A DNA stretch of 7,799 nt from CAYZDV01 sp964477275 (lineage in GTDB: Bacteria > Acidobacteriota > Aminicenantia > Aminicenantales > Aminicenantaceae). The translations under genes were made by a program, and so were the position numbers. Shown piece by piece: positions 1 to 5,224 of the stretch. Under the pieces are notes generated by a model. The model worked only from the letters and a program-made list of their open reading frames with translations, did no database searches and was not told the DNA's origin. The DNA lies in the NCBI GenBank assembly GCA_964477275.1, contig CAYZDV010000096.1, positions 1-7,799 of the forward strand, read 5' to 3'. Position 1 is the stretch's first letter. Every line of letters begins with the position of its first letter.

Positions 1-70
1 GGGGCCCGCTCCCAAAGTCGACCTATATTGCCCTTAGGATCTCCATTTATCCGATGGTCTTACTTAATCA
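1..70. other. short stretch with no recognised gene
   Basis: No convincing reading frame is visible on either strand. In the orientation of the neighbouring attC-like site (minus strand) this would be the start of the next cassette or the flanking DNA. The only ATG-initiated minus-strand frame seen here stops after about seven codons. The window edge limits what can be said. Confidence 0.4.
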
Positions 71-134
71 GCCGAACGCTCGCGTTCACCTGCGGTCCGC
101 CGCGCCGAATGGCAGGTGTAACACGTAGTTATGC
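71..134 (-). repeat. attC: integron attC-like recombination site
   Basis: Read on the minus strand, the site has every attC element in order. R'' is GCATAAC (134-128), followed by a 5-base spacer TACGT. L'' is GTTACACCTGC (122-112), then an 18-base loop (111-94). L' is GCAGGTGAAC (93-84), followed by a 6-base spacer GCGAGC, and R' is GTTCGGC (77-71). L'' and L' pair over 10 bases with one unpaired A (119) on the L'' side. That is the extrahelical base which, in known attC sites, sets the strand and orientation for IntI. The AAC of R'' and GTT of R' are conserved, and the spacing matches the classic aadA-type attC site. R'' and R' match at 5 of 7 positions. The total of 64 bases is within the known size range. 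What is seen is the structure; recombination activity is inferred. No intI gene or second attC is in the window. Confidence 0.77.
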
Positions 135-383
135 CCGTTCTCACGCAAGAATCTCCCCAGGCAATCCGTGAAACCTTGAACGGGCCTTGATTAGCACCGT
201 GATGGGCAGCTCGTCGCCCGTCCGCGGCCTGTAACGTATGTCGTCATTCTGGAACCGGCCCGGAACACCGCCTTGCTTGACAAGTGCGCTGGATATGGAT
301 GCCTCGATCCGCTGGCGGCCTCGGCGTCACAGATGTTTTGTCGCATCCTCTATTGCGTTTGTATTAATATGACCAAAAGACAT
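86..383 (-). pseudogene. decayed gene-cassette reading frame (hypothetical)
   Basis: On the minus strand a frame opens with ATG at 383-381. It meets an in-frame TGA after 18 codons (329-327), then continues open through IEASISSALVKQGGVPGRFQ and RYRPRTGDELPITVLIKA to a TGA at 143-141, seven bases before the attC R''. A second frame is open from 190 and runs through the attC itself, reading RENGHNYVLHLPFGAADRR, to a stop at 88-86. Cassette genes often end inside or just before their attC, so either end is possible. One nonsense change plus one frameshift between 190 and 144 would join the pieces into a protein of about 98 residues. I do not recognise the family. No good Shine-Dalgarno precedes the ATG, but a TATAAT lies at 414-409 on the same strand. 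It could also be a random open stretch, or a shorter gene in a lineage that recodes TGA, which nothing else here supports. Confidence 0.4.
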
Positions 384-388
384 GGCAG

Positions 389-416
389 TTGCGAATGCCA
401 GCACTATTATTATATT
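389..416 (+). promoter_or_regulatory. possible promoter for the aldolase-like gene
   Basis: TTGCGA (389-394), a 16-base spacer and TATATT (411-416) form a fair sigma70-type match. It would give a leader of about 100 bases before the gene at 521. The region from about 381 to 520 is visibly AT-rich compared with both sides, as expected of a promoter region, but also prone to chance -10 matches. An alternative -10, TATAGA at 495-500, has only a weak -35 (TTTTCC at 472-477). Confidence 0.25.
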
Positions 417-436
417 ATTTTGTAACTTGATGAAAA
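409..436 (-). promoter_or_regulatory. possible sigma70 promoter toward the attC-like site
   Basis: On the minus strand TTTTCA (436-431), a 16-base spacer and a perfect TATAAT (414-409) lie upstream of the ATG at 383. Transcription would begin near 402, about 20 bases before that ATG. The surrounding DNA is AT-rich, so a chance match is likely enough to keep this tentative. Confidence 0.3.
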
Positions 437-520
437 AAAACATGTTCTTCAATATCGAGCCAAAAACCATTTTTTCCAAGGACTTGGCAGTCAGTATAGA
501 GGAAAACAGGAAAAAAGAAG

Positions 521-1837
521 ATGACCGAATGCAAGGCCAGACAGGAGATCATCCGCCTCTTCCAGACTGTGGGCCGGGCATCGCTCCTCGCTGATATCCA
601 GAACAGCCACAGCGGAAACATGGCCATGTTATGGCGCGACGAAAAGGACGAAGAGACGATGGTCATCACCTCCGCCGGCTCCCAGAAGGGTGACCTTGAG
701 CCGGACCAGGTCTGCTTCCTCTCCGCCGCGGAGACGGATTTTGGATATCACCGGGCCTCATCCGAAAGCAAGGTCCATGCCCGGATTCTCAGCCTTCAGG
801 ATGTCAGGGCCTCCCTGCACTGTCACACCAAGGAGCTTGTCATCAGCACGCTCGACGATGAGGACAAGCCCAACCAGCCCGCGGCCTTTGTGCCCATCGA
901 CCCTCTCGGGCACTCCCATCTGGGAAAAGAGGTTCCTGTTGACTGGTTTGAAGTCCCGAGTGGATCTCCGGAGATGGTCAGGACGATTCCCGAGCGGCTG
1001 GCCCGTCATCCGCTGACAGTTGTCCAGGGCCACGGCTCTTTTTCCCGGGGCCGGAGCCTGAAGGAAGCCTTCTTTTTCCAGTGCGTTGCCAACAATTCCG
1101 GATACATTGCTCGACTGGCGGGCAAAATTGGCGCAAACCTGGAACAATTGAGACGCTCTGTGCTGGAGAGTCCGGAATCCTGCTTTTCCCATCCGCCGGA
1201 GCCCTACGCTATTGATGATGACGAACGCTGCGACTTCCCCGAGGAAGAAAAGATGAGAAGGGAATTCCGGAAAGCCGGAGCAAGAATCTTTGAATCCCGT
1301 CTCTCTCCCTTCCACACCGGCTCTTTATCCATCCGGGGCTCGGAAAGCATGCTCTATGCGCCCCGCGCATCCATGCCCGGGGAGATTGGCGGCCCTCTCC
1401 TCAGGCTGCCCCTTCGCCTCGCAAAATCGGACTCCCCTGAAGTGAAGATGCATAAAAAGCTCTATGCAGAAGGAAATTTCCAGACCGTCCTCCACTGCTA
1501 TGTTCCAGAAGCCGAGGCTCTTTCTCATTTCAGAGAACCGGGTGAAGCCGAACTCGCAAGCCGCATCGTGCCCATCGACGCTGAAGGAAGCATTCTCTAC
1601 CCGGTTATTCCCGTTCTTCCGCCAAAGTTTGACTTCTCCCGACTCGTGAGGCTTCTCCACGATTTCAAGGTCGTTGTCATCCGCGGAGGTGGAGTCTGGG
1701 GGGTCGGCGCCCAATCCCTCTCTGAAGTTCTCCATCATCCTTCATCGGTGCGGGAGATCTGTCTCTACCGGCTCGGAGCCATGGAACGGAGGCTCGACCT
1801 CAAGAAGATGGAGCCGGCCAGGGCAAAAAAACGGTAA
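521..1837 (+). CDS. tandem class II aldolase/adducin-like protein, second domain degenerate
   Basis: The 438-residue protein is about twice the length of a FucA/AraD-type class II aldolase, a family of zinc-dependent sugar-phosphate aldolases and epimerases. Domain 1 (about 1-205) has the family features in order: SGN (31-33), the SSE motif with putative catalytic Glu82, the metal pair H100-C-H102, and the third ligand His171 in QGHGSFSRG. Domain 2 (about 245-425) follows the same plan: GSLSIRG (267-273), SPE with Glu307, His325 in LHCY, and VVVIRGGGVWGVG (384-396). Its second histidine is Tyr327 and its third is Gly389, so it probably cannot bind zinc normally and may serve in dimer-like packing or regulation. 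The substrate is unknown, and the protein is likely cytoplasmic with no signal peptide. The ATG at 521 is preceded by AGGA at 508-511, a 9-base spacing. It is separated from asnS by about 100 bases and a promoter, so it need not be co-transcribed. Confidence 0.85.
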   Translation: MTECKARQEIIRLFQTVGRASLLADIQNSHSGNMAMLWRDEKDEETMVITSAGSQKGDLEPDQVCFLSAAETDFGYHRASSESKVHARILSLQDVRASLHCHTKELVISTLDDEDKPNQPAAFVPIDPLGHSHLGKEVPVDWFEVPSGSPEMVRTIPERLARHPLTVVQGHGSFSRGRSLKEAFFFQCVANNSGYIARLAGKIGANLEQLRRSVLESPESCFSHPPEPYAIDDDERCDFPEEEKMRREFRKAGARIFESRLSPFHTGSLSIRGSESMLYAPRASMPGEIGGPLLRLPLRLAKSDSPEVKMHKKLYAEGNFQTVLHCYVPEAEALSHFREPGEAELASRIVPIDAEGSILYPVIPVLPPKFDFSRLVRLLHDFKVVVIRGGGVWGVGAQSLSEVLHHPSSVREICLYRLGAMERRLDLKKMEPARAKKR

Positions 1838-1900
1838 TCCGCGGCAAAAAGAAAACAGCAATGAAAAAATATTTCCGCAGTCACACGCAGTCACCGTGGA

Positions 1901-1929
1901 TTGACCTCAGTCCCTTTATTTCTTATAAT
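1901..1929 (+). promoter_or_regulatory. strong sigma70-type promoter of asnS, leaderless geometry
   Basis: TTGACC (1901-1906), a 17-base spacer and a perfect TATAAT (1924-1929) give a near-consensus promoter. Nine bases separate the -10 from ATG 1939, so the start point expected about 7 bases after the -10 (around 1936) leaves a leader of only 2-3 bases. No Shine-Dalgarno is present before the ATG. The promoter lies inside the longer frame that begins at 1861, which argues against that upstream start. Confidence 0.7.
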
Positions 1930-1938
1930 TTTCGGGAC

Positions 1939-3231
1939 ATGAAGTGGGCCTACATCGAAGACATCTCGGACTACAAAGACCAGGACGTTGAAATCAGGGG
2001 GTGGCTCTACAACAAGCGTTCCAGCGGCAAGGTGCGTTTTCTGCTCATCAGAGATGGAACAGGAACCATCCAGGGGACAATCTTCAGCGCGAAAAAAGAC
2101 CATCCCCTCTTTCAAAAATTCGACGTCCTCACCCAGGAGTCTTCTCTCATCGCCCGCGGCCGGGTCAGAGAGGACAAACGCGCGCCGGGCGGTTATGAGC
2201 TCACGATCACCGACATCCAGATTCTCCAGATAGCCGAAGAGTACCCCATCACGCCCAAAGAGCACGGCGTCCCTTTCCTCATGGAGCACCGCCACCTCTG
2301 GCTCCGCTCTCAGAAACAGTATGCGATCCTCAAGGTCAGGGCCGAACTCATCCGGGCCATCCGCGATTTCTTCGACGGAAGAGGCTTCCGGCTGATGGAC
2401 ACGCCGATTCTCACGCCCAGCGCCTGCGAGGGGACGACAACCCTTTTTGAGACGGAATATTTTGACCAGAAAGCCTTCTTGAGTCAGAGCGGACAGCTCT
2501 ACAACGAGGCCACGGCCATGGCCTTCGGCAAGGTTTACTGCTTTGGTCCCACCTTCCGCGCGGAAAAGTCAAAAACCCGCAAGCACCTCATCGAATTCTG
2601 GATGGTCGAGCCTGAAGTGGCCTTTGCCACCCTGAAGGATGTCACCGAACTGGGCGAAGACCTCGTTCTCTTCATCATCGGCCGGGTGCTGGAGAAAAAC
2701 AAGAAAGAGCTGGAAATCCTGGAAAGGGACACCAAACCCCTGGAGCGGATCAGGAAACCCTTTCCCCTCCTGACCTATGACGAGGCTCTCCGCAAGCTCA
2801 AAGAGAAAGGCTCCAGGATGAAATGGGGCGACGACTTCGGGGCTCCTGAAGAGACGCTGATCTCCAAAATCTATGATACGCCGGTCTGCATCACCCACTT
2901 TCCCCGCCAGATCAAGGCATTTTACATGCAACCGGATGAAAAAAAACCGGAAGTTGTGCTCGGCGTGGATGTCCTCGCCTCGGAAGGCTACGGAGAAATC
3001 ATCGGAGGCGGGCAGCGCATTCATGACCCGGACCTGCTGGAGAAAAAAATCAGGGAGTTCAAACTGCCGCGGGAAGCCTACCAGTGGTACATCGACCTGA
3101 GAAAATACGGATCAGTCCCCCATGCCGGCTTCGGTCTGGGCGTGGAAAGGACCCTGGCCTGGATCTGCAGGATCAAACACATCCGGGAAACCATCCCTTT
3201 CCCCCGCCTTCTCTACCGGATTTACCCTTAA
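1939..3231 (+). CDS. asnS: asparaginyl-tRNA synthetase
   Basis: This class IIb aminoacyl-tRNA synthetase charges tRNA-Asn with asparagine in the cytoplasm. From ATG 1939 the protein has 430 residues, usual for bacterial AsnRS. An N-terminal OB-fold anticodon-binding domain (about 1-100, with FLLIRDGTGTIQG at 34-46) is followed by the catalytic core. Motif 1 lies around 144-164 (GFRLMDTPILTPSACEG), then SGQLYNEA (184-191). Motif 2 is GPTFRAEKSKTRKH (203-216) with EFWMVEPE (219-226). Motif 3 is GFGLGVERTLAW (397-408), followed by IRETIPFPR. The EFWMxEPE signature, the absence of the bacterial AspRS GAD insertion and the YGSVPHAGFG segment distinguish it from AspRS. The frame extends upstream to an ATG at 1861, but those 26 extra residues resemble no AsnRS and overlap the promoter, so 1939 is preferred. 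A functional AsnRS suggests the host does not depend solely on the Asp-tRNA-Asn/GatCAB route. Confidence 0.96.
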   Translation: MKWAYIEDISDYKDQDVEIRGWLYNKRSSGKVRFLLIRDGTGTIQGTIFSAKKDHPLFQKFDVLTQESSLIARGRVREDKRAPGGYELTITDIQILQIAEEYPITPKEHGVPFLMEHRHLWLRSQKQYAILKVRAELIRAIRDFFDGRGFRLMDTPILTPSACEGTTTLFETEYFDQKAFLSQSGQLYNEATAMAFGKVYCFGPTFRAEKSKTRKHLIEFWMVEPEVAFATLKDVTELGEDLVLFIIGRVLEKNKKELEILERDTKPLERIRKPFPLLTYDEALRKLKEKGSRMKWGDDFGAPEETLISKIYDTPVCITHFPRQIKAFYMQPDEKKPEVVLGVDVLASEGYGEIIGGGQRIHDPDLLEKKIREFKLPREAYQWYIDLRKYGSVPHAGFGLGVERTLAWICRIKHIRETIPFPRLLYRIYP

Positions 3232-3233
3232 TG

Positions 3234-3280
3234 CATTCTCTCATCCTCCCTTCTCTTCTCCATCAAGCCTCTTTTTCCCT
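3234..3280 (+). terminator. possible Rho-dependent termination region after asnS
   Basis: Immediately after the asnS stop, 47 bases on the + strand contain only one G and are dominated by C and T, the composition of Rho-utilisation (rut) sites. No hairpin plus T-run typical of an intrinsic terminator is present before rimO. The next promoter follows directly, which fits a transcription-unit boundary. The assignment rests on composition only. Confidence 0.3.
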
Positions 3281-3281
3281 G

Positions 3282-3310
3282 TTTACTAACGTCCACTGAC
3301 ACTTTACAAT
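3282..3310 (+). promoter_or_regulatory. sigma70-type promoter of rimO, leaderless geometry
   Basis: TTTACT (3282-3287), a 17-base spacer and TACAAT (3305-3310) match 4 of 6 and 5 of 6 consensus bases. The -10 ends 9 bases before ATG 3320, exactly as at asnS. Expected initiation near 3317 would leave a 2-3 base leader, and no Shine-Dalgarno is visible. The GTG at 3311 would lie upstream of the start point. Confidence 0.55.
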
Positions 3311-3319
3311 GTGTCTGAT

Positions 3320-4645
3320 ATGGATAAAGTCGCGCTCATCAGCTACGGCTGCGCCAAAAACCTGGTCGACAGCGAGGTCATGCTGGGCTACCTGAAAAAC
3401 GCCGGATACCGCTTTGTCACCCGGGCGGTGGAGGCCGACATCCTCATCCTCAACACCTGCGGCTTTATCCAGCCGGCGAAAAAGGAAGCTCAGGATGCCC
3501 TGCGGGAGGCGACCAGCCTGAAAAAAAGAGGGAAGGTCAAAAAGGCCGTGGCTGTCGGCTGCTACGTGGAGAGATACAGGGACAGCCTGGCCAGAAGATT
3601 TCCGGAAATCGACGTCTGGTTAGGGGTCGGTGAGTTCGACAAGATCGTCCAGGCCATCGAAGGCAAGCCATTCGAGAAGGCCGGCGGGACTTTTCTCTAC
3701 AGCCACAGTTCTCCCCGTCTCCTGCAGACTCCTCCCTCCTGGGCTTACGTCAAAATATCTGAAGGATGCTCCCGCCAGTGCTCTTTCTGTGCCATCCCGA
3801 TCATAAAGGGACCATACCGGTCCCGGCCTATTTCCTCCATCCTCCGGGAAGTCGAGGATCTTGCCGGGCAGGGCGTCAGGGAAATCAACCTTGTCTCCCA
3901 GGATTCGACCGGCTTCGGCCGCGACCTGGGACTGGAAGACGGTTTGAGCCTTCTTCTCCGCGAGCTGCTCAAGGTCAAGAAAATCGAATGGATTCGCGTC
4001 CTCTATGGCTATCCTGAAGAAATCAGCGACCCGCTCCTGGAGGTTATGGAGGAGGAAGAAATCTGCTCCTATTTGGACATCCCCTTCCAGCATTCGCACC
4101 CCCGAATCATCAAAGCCATGAAGCGGGGCATGGACGGGAAGAGAGCGTTGCATCTTGTCGGGAAAATCCGGAAAAAAATCTCCGACGCCGTCATCCGCAC
4201 ATCGCTTCTGGTCGGTTTTCCGGGTGAAGGCAAGGACGAATTCGAAGAACTCGAAAGATTCGTCGAAGAAGCTCGCTTTGATCACCTGGGCGTTTTCACC
4301 TATTCGAGGGAGGAAGGGACCTCTTCTTTCAGCATGGGAGACCCGGTCAAAGAGAGCGTGAAAATGAAAAGGAAAGAGAAGCTCCTTGAAATTCAGGCCG
4401 AGATATCCTTCGAAAATAACAGGAGATACCTCCATCAAAAAGTGGAGGTTCTGATTGAAGGAGTGCTCAAAGAGAACCCTGCGGTCCTGGCCGGACGGGG
4501 ACGTTTTCAGGCGCCTGAAGTGGACGGCGTAATTCTCATCGAAGATGGGGAAAAACGGCGGAAGGTCATGAATACGATTCAAACGGTTGAAATCACAGGC
4601 TGGGATGTATATGATTTATTCGGAAAATTAACATCAGCGCGATAA
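3320..4645 (+). CDS. rimO: ribosomal protein S12 methylthiotransferase RimO
   Basis: This radical-SAM enzyme adds a beta-methylthio group to the conserved aspartate of ribosomal protein S12. From ATG 3320 it has 441 residues, normal for the family. The N-terminal UPF0004 domain holds three cluster cysteines: C11 in YGCAKNLVDSE, C47 in NTCGF and C81 in VGCYVERY. The radical-SAM CxxxCxxC motif is C150, C154, C157 (CSRQCSFCAIP). A C-terminal TRAM domain occupies roughly the last 65 residues. The GCxKNxVDSE and CAIP signatures favour RimO over the tRNA enzyme MiaB or MtaB. A GTG at 3311 would add three residues, but it abuts the -10 box. It is followed by a 117-base gap before pgpA, so it is probably a separate transcription unit or the head of a leaky operon. 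Confidence 0.95.
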   Translation: MDKVALISYGCAKNLVDSEVMLGYLKNAGYRFVTRAVEADILILNTCGFIQPAKKEAQDALREATSLKKRGKVKKAVAVGCYVERYRDSLARRFPEIDVWLGVGEFDKIVQAIEGKPFEKAGGTFLYSHSSPRLLQTPPSWAYVKISEGCSRQCSFCAIPIIKGPYRSRPISSILREVEDLAGQGVREINLVSQDSTGFGRDLGLEDGLSLLLRELLKVKKIEWIRVLYGYPEEISDPLLEVMEEEEICSYLDIPFQHSHPRIIKAMKRGMDGKRALHLVGKIRKKISDAVIRTSLLVGFPGEGKDEFEELERFVEEARFDHLGVFTYSREEGTSSFSMGDPVKESVKMKRKEKLLEIQAEISFENNRRYLHQKVEVLIEGVLKENPAVLAGRGRFQAPEVDGVILIEDGEKRRKVMNTIQTVEITGWDVYDLFGKLTSAR

Positions 4646-4653
4646 TGATGCTA

Positions 4654-4734
4654 TGTTGCGAGCGACCAAAAAGACTGTGGCAATCCCGGTCAATGAATGC
4701 GAGATTGCTCCGTGGTGTCACTCCCCTCATAACA
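4654..4734. repeat. decayed dispersed palindromic repeat (REP/MITE-like)
   Basis: The gap between rimO and pgpA contains an imperfect inverted repeat. The outer ends TGTT (4654-4657) pair with AACA (4731-4734), continuing with GAG/CTC (4660-4662 with 4726-4728). The inner GCAATC (4680-4685) pairs with GATTGC (4703-4708) around a loop of about 17 bases. The blocks TTGCGAGCGACC, GTGGCAATC and GAGATTGCTCC resemble a family of intergenic palindromes I recall from several bacterial phyla, in which 'ATTGCGAG...GCAATCTC' arms face each other. Many arm positions are mismatched here, so this copy looks old. It lacks a T-run, so an intrinsic terminator role is doubtful, although it may protect the 3' end of the rimO mRNA. 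Confidence 0.5.
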
Positions 4735-4741
4735 CTCTAAT
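4715..4741 (+). promoter_or_regulatory. possible weak promoter of the pgpA operon
   Basis: TCTAAT (4736-4741) matches 5 of 6 -10 bases and lies just outside the palindromic repeat. The best -35 candidate, GTGTCA (4715-4720), is 15 bases upstream, which is short. Initiation near 4748 would give a leader of about 15 bases. The evidence is weak. Confidence 0.25.
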
Positions 4742-4762
4742 TATTGCGTTTAGATCAGGCAG

Positions 4763-5224
4763 ATGAAGTTTATTTCCAGGTTGATTGCCACTTTTTTCGG
4801 GGCCGGATACTTGCCGGTCGCTCCCGGCACCCTGACCAGCCTGATTGTTGCTCTTCTCTACAAGTTTTATCTCTATCGATTGAGCTGGCCTTTCCACCTT
4901 CTGGTCTTTTTTGTGGTGTTTTCGATCGGTGTTTGCACCTCCACCCGGTTCGCATCTCAGATGACCAGGAAAGACCCGAGAAAGAATGTGATCGATGAAG
5001 CTGCCGGCCAGTATCTTGTCTTTTTCCGGATGGACAGCTCCTGGCCCGTCGTCCTCTCCTGTTTCCTGCTCTTCCGCATTTTCGACATCGTCAAGCCCTT
5101 CCCGATCAGAAAAGTCGAGAGAATCCCGGAAGGATGGGGAATCATGCTCGATGATGTGGTGGCAGCCGTCTATGCAGGAATCATCATCAACCTCTATCTC
5201 ATGCTGCAAGTGTTCTGGAAATGA
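4763..5224 (+). CDS. pgpA: phosphatidylglycerophosphatase A
   Basis: This inner-membrane phosphatase converts phosphatidylglycerol phosphate to phosphatidylglycerol, the last step of phosphatidylglycerol synthesis. The 153 residues match the usual family length. Recognisable elements are GAGYLPVAPGTLTSL (13-26), the acidic DEAAG motif (78-82), FRIFDIVKPFPI (104-115), and EGWGIMLDDVVAAVYAG (123-139) with D130-D131. Hydrophobic segments at about 21-35, 42-58, 92-108 and 132-149 fit a small multi-pass membrane protein. A weak AGG precedes the ATG at 4763. Its last codon and stop overlap the cinA start as ATGA, implying translational coupling, so it heads the pgpA-cinA-thpR-plsY-gpsA run. Confidence 0.92.
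   Translation: MKFISRLIATFFGAGYLPVAPGTLTSLIVALLYKFYLYRLSWPFHLLVFFVVFSIGVCTSTRFASQMTRKDPRKNVIDEAAGQYLVFFRMDSSWPVVLSCFLLFRIFDIVKPFPIRKVERIPEGWGIMLDDVVAAVYAGIIINLYLMLQVFWK

Noticed and set aside
191..346. 51-codon minus-strand frame starting ATG at 346-344
   Set aside because: It overlaps the other minus-strand frame, has an out-of-frame-looking composition rich in R, S and T, and ends in a TAA well before the attC. It is less plausible than the frame from 383.
382..594. 70-codon + strand frame crossing the aldolase-like start
   Set aside because: It starts in the AT-rich promoter region, overlaps the well-supported gene out of frame and has no Shine-Dalgarno or recognisable content.
758..1315. 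185-codon minus-strand frame opposite the aldolase-like gene
   Set aside because: It is antisense to a gene with clear family motifs and shows no domain or ribosome-binding site of its own.
1861..1938. 26-codon upstream extension of asnS beginning at ATG 1861
   Set aside because: The extra residues do not look like any AsnRS N-terminus. The stretch contains a near-perfect -35/-10 promoter, and ATG 1939 gives the standard 430-residue protein.
1939..3231. Non-discriminating AspRS instead of AsnRS
   Set aside because: The EFWMVEPE motif-2 segment, the YGSVPHAGFG segment and the absence of a GAD insertion are AsnRS traits.
3311..3319. GTG start for rimO
   Set aside because: It directly follows the TACAAT -10 box, so it would lie upstream of the expected transcript start. 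ATG 3320 gives the typical RimO N-terminus.
3620..4582. 320-codon minus-strand open frame
   Set aside because: It lies wholly inside rimO antisense. Its translation is rich in F, D and R with no recognisable domain, as expected of a shadow of a GC-rich gene.
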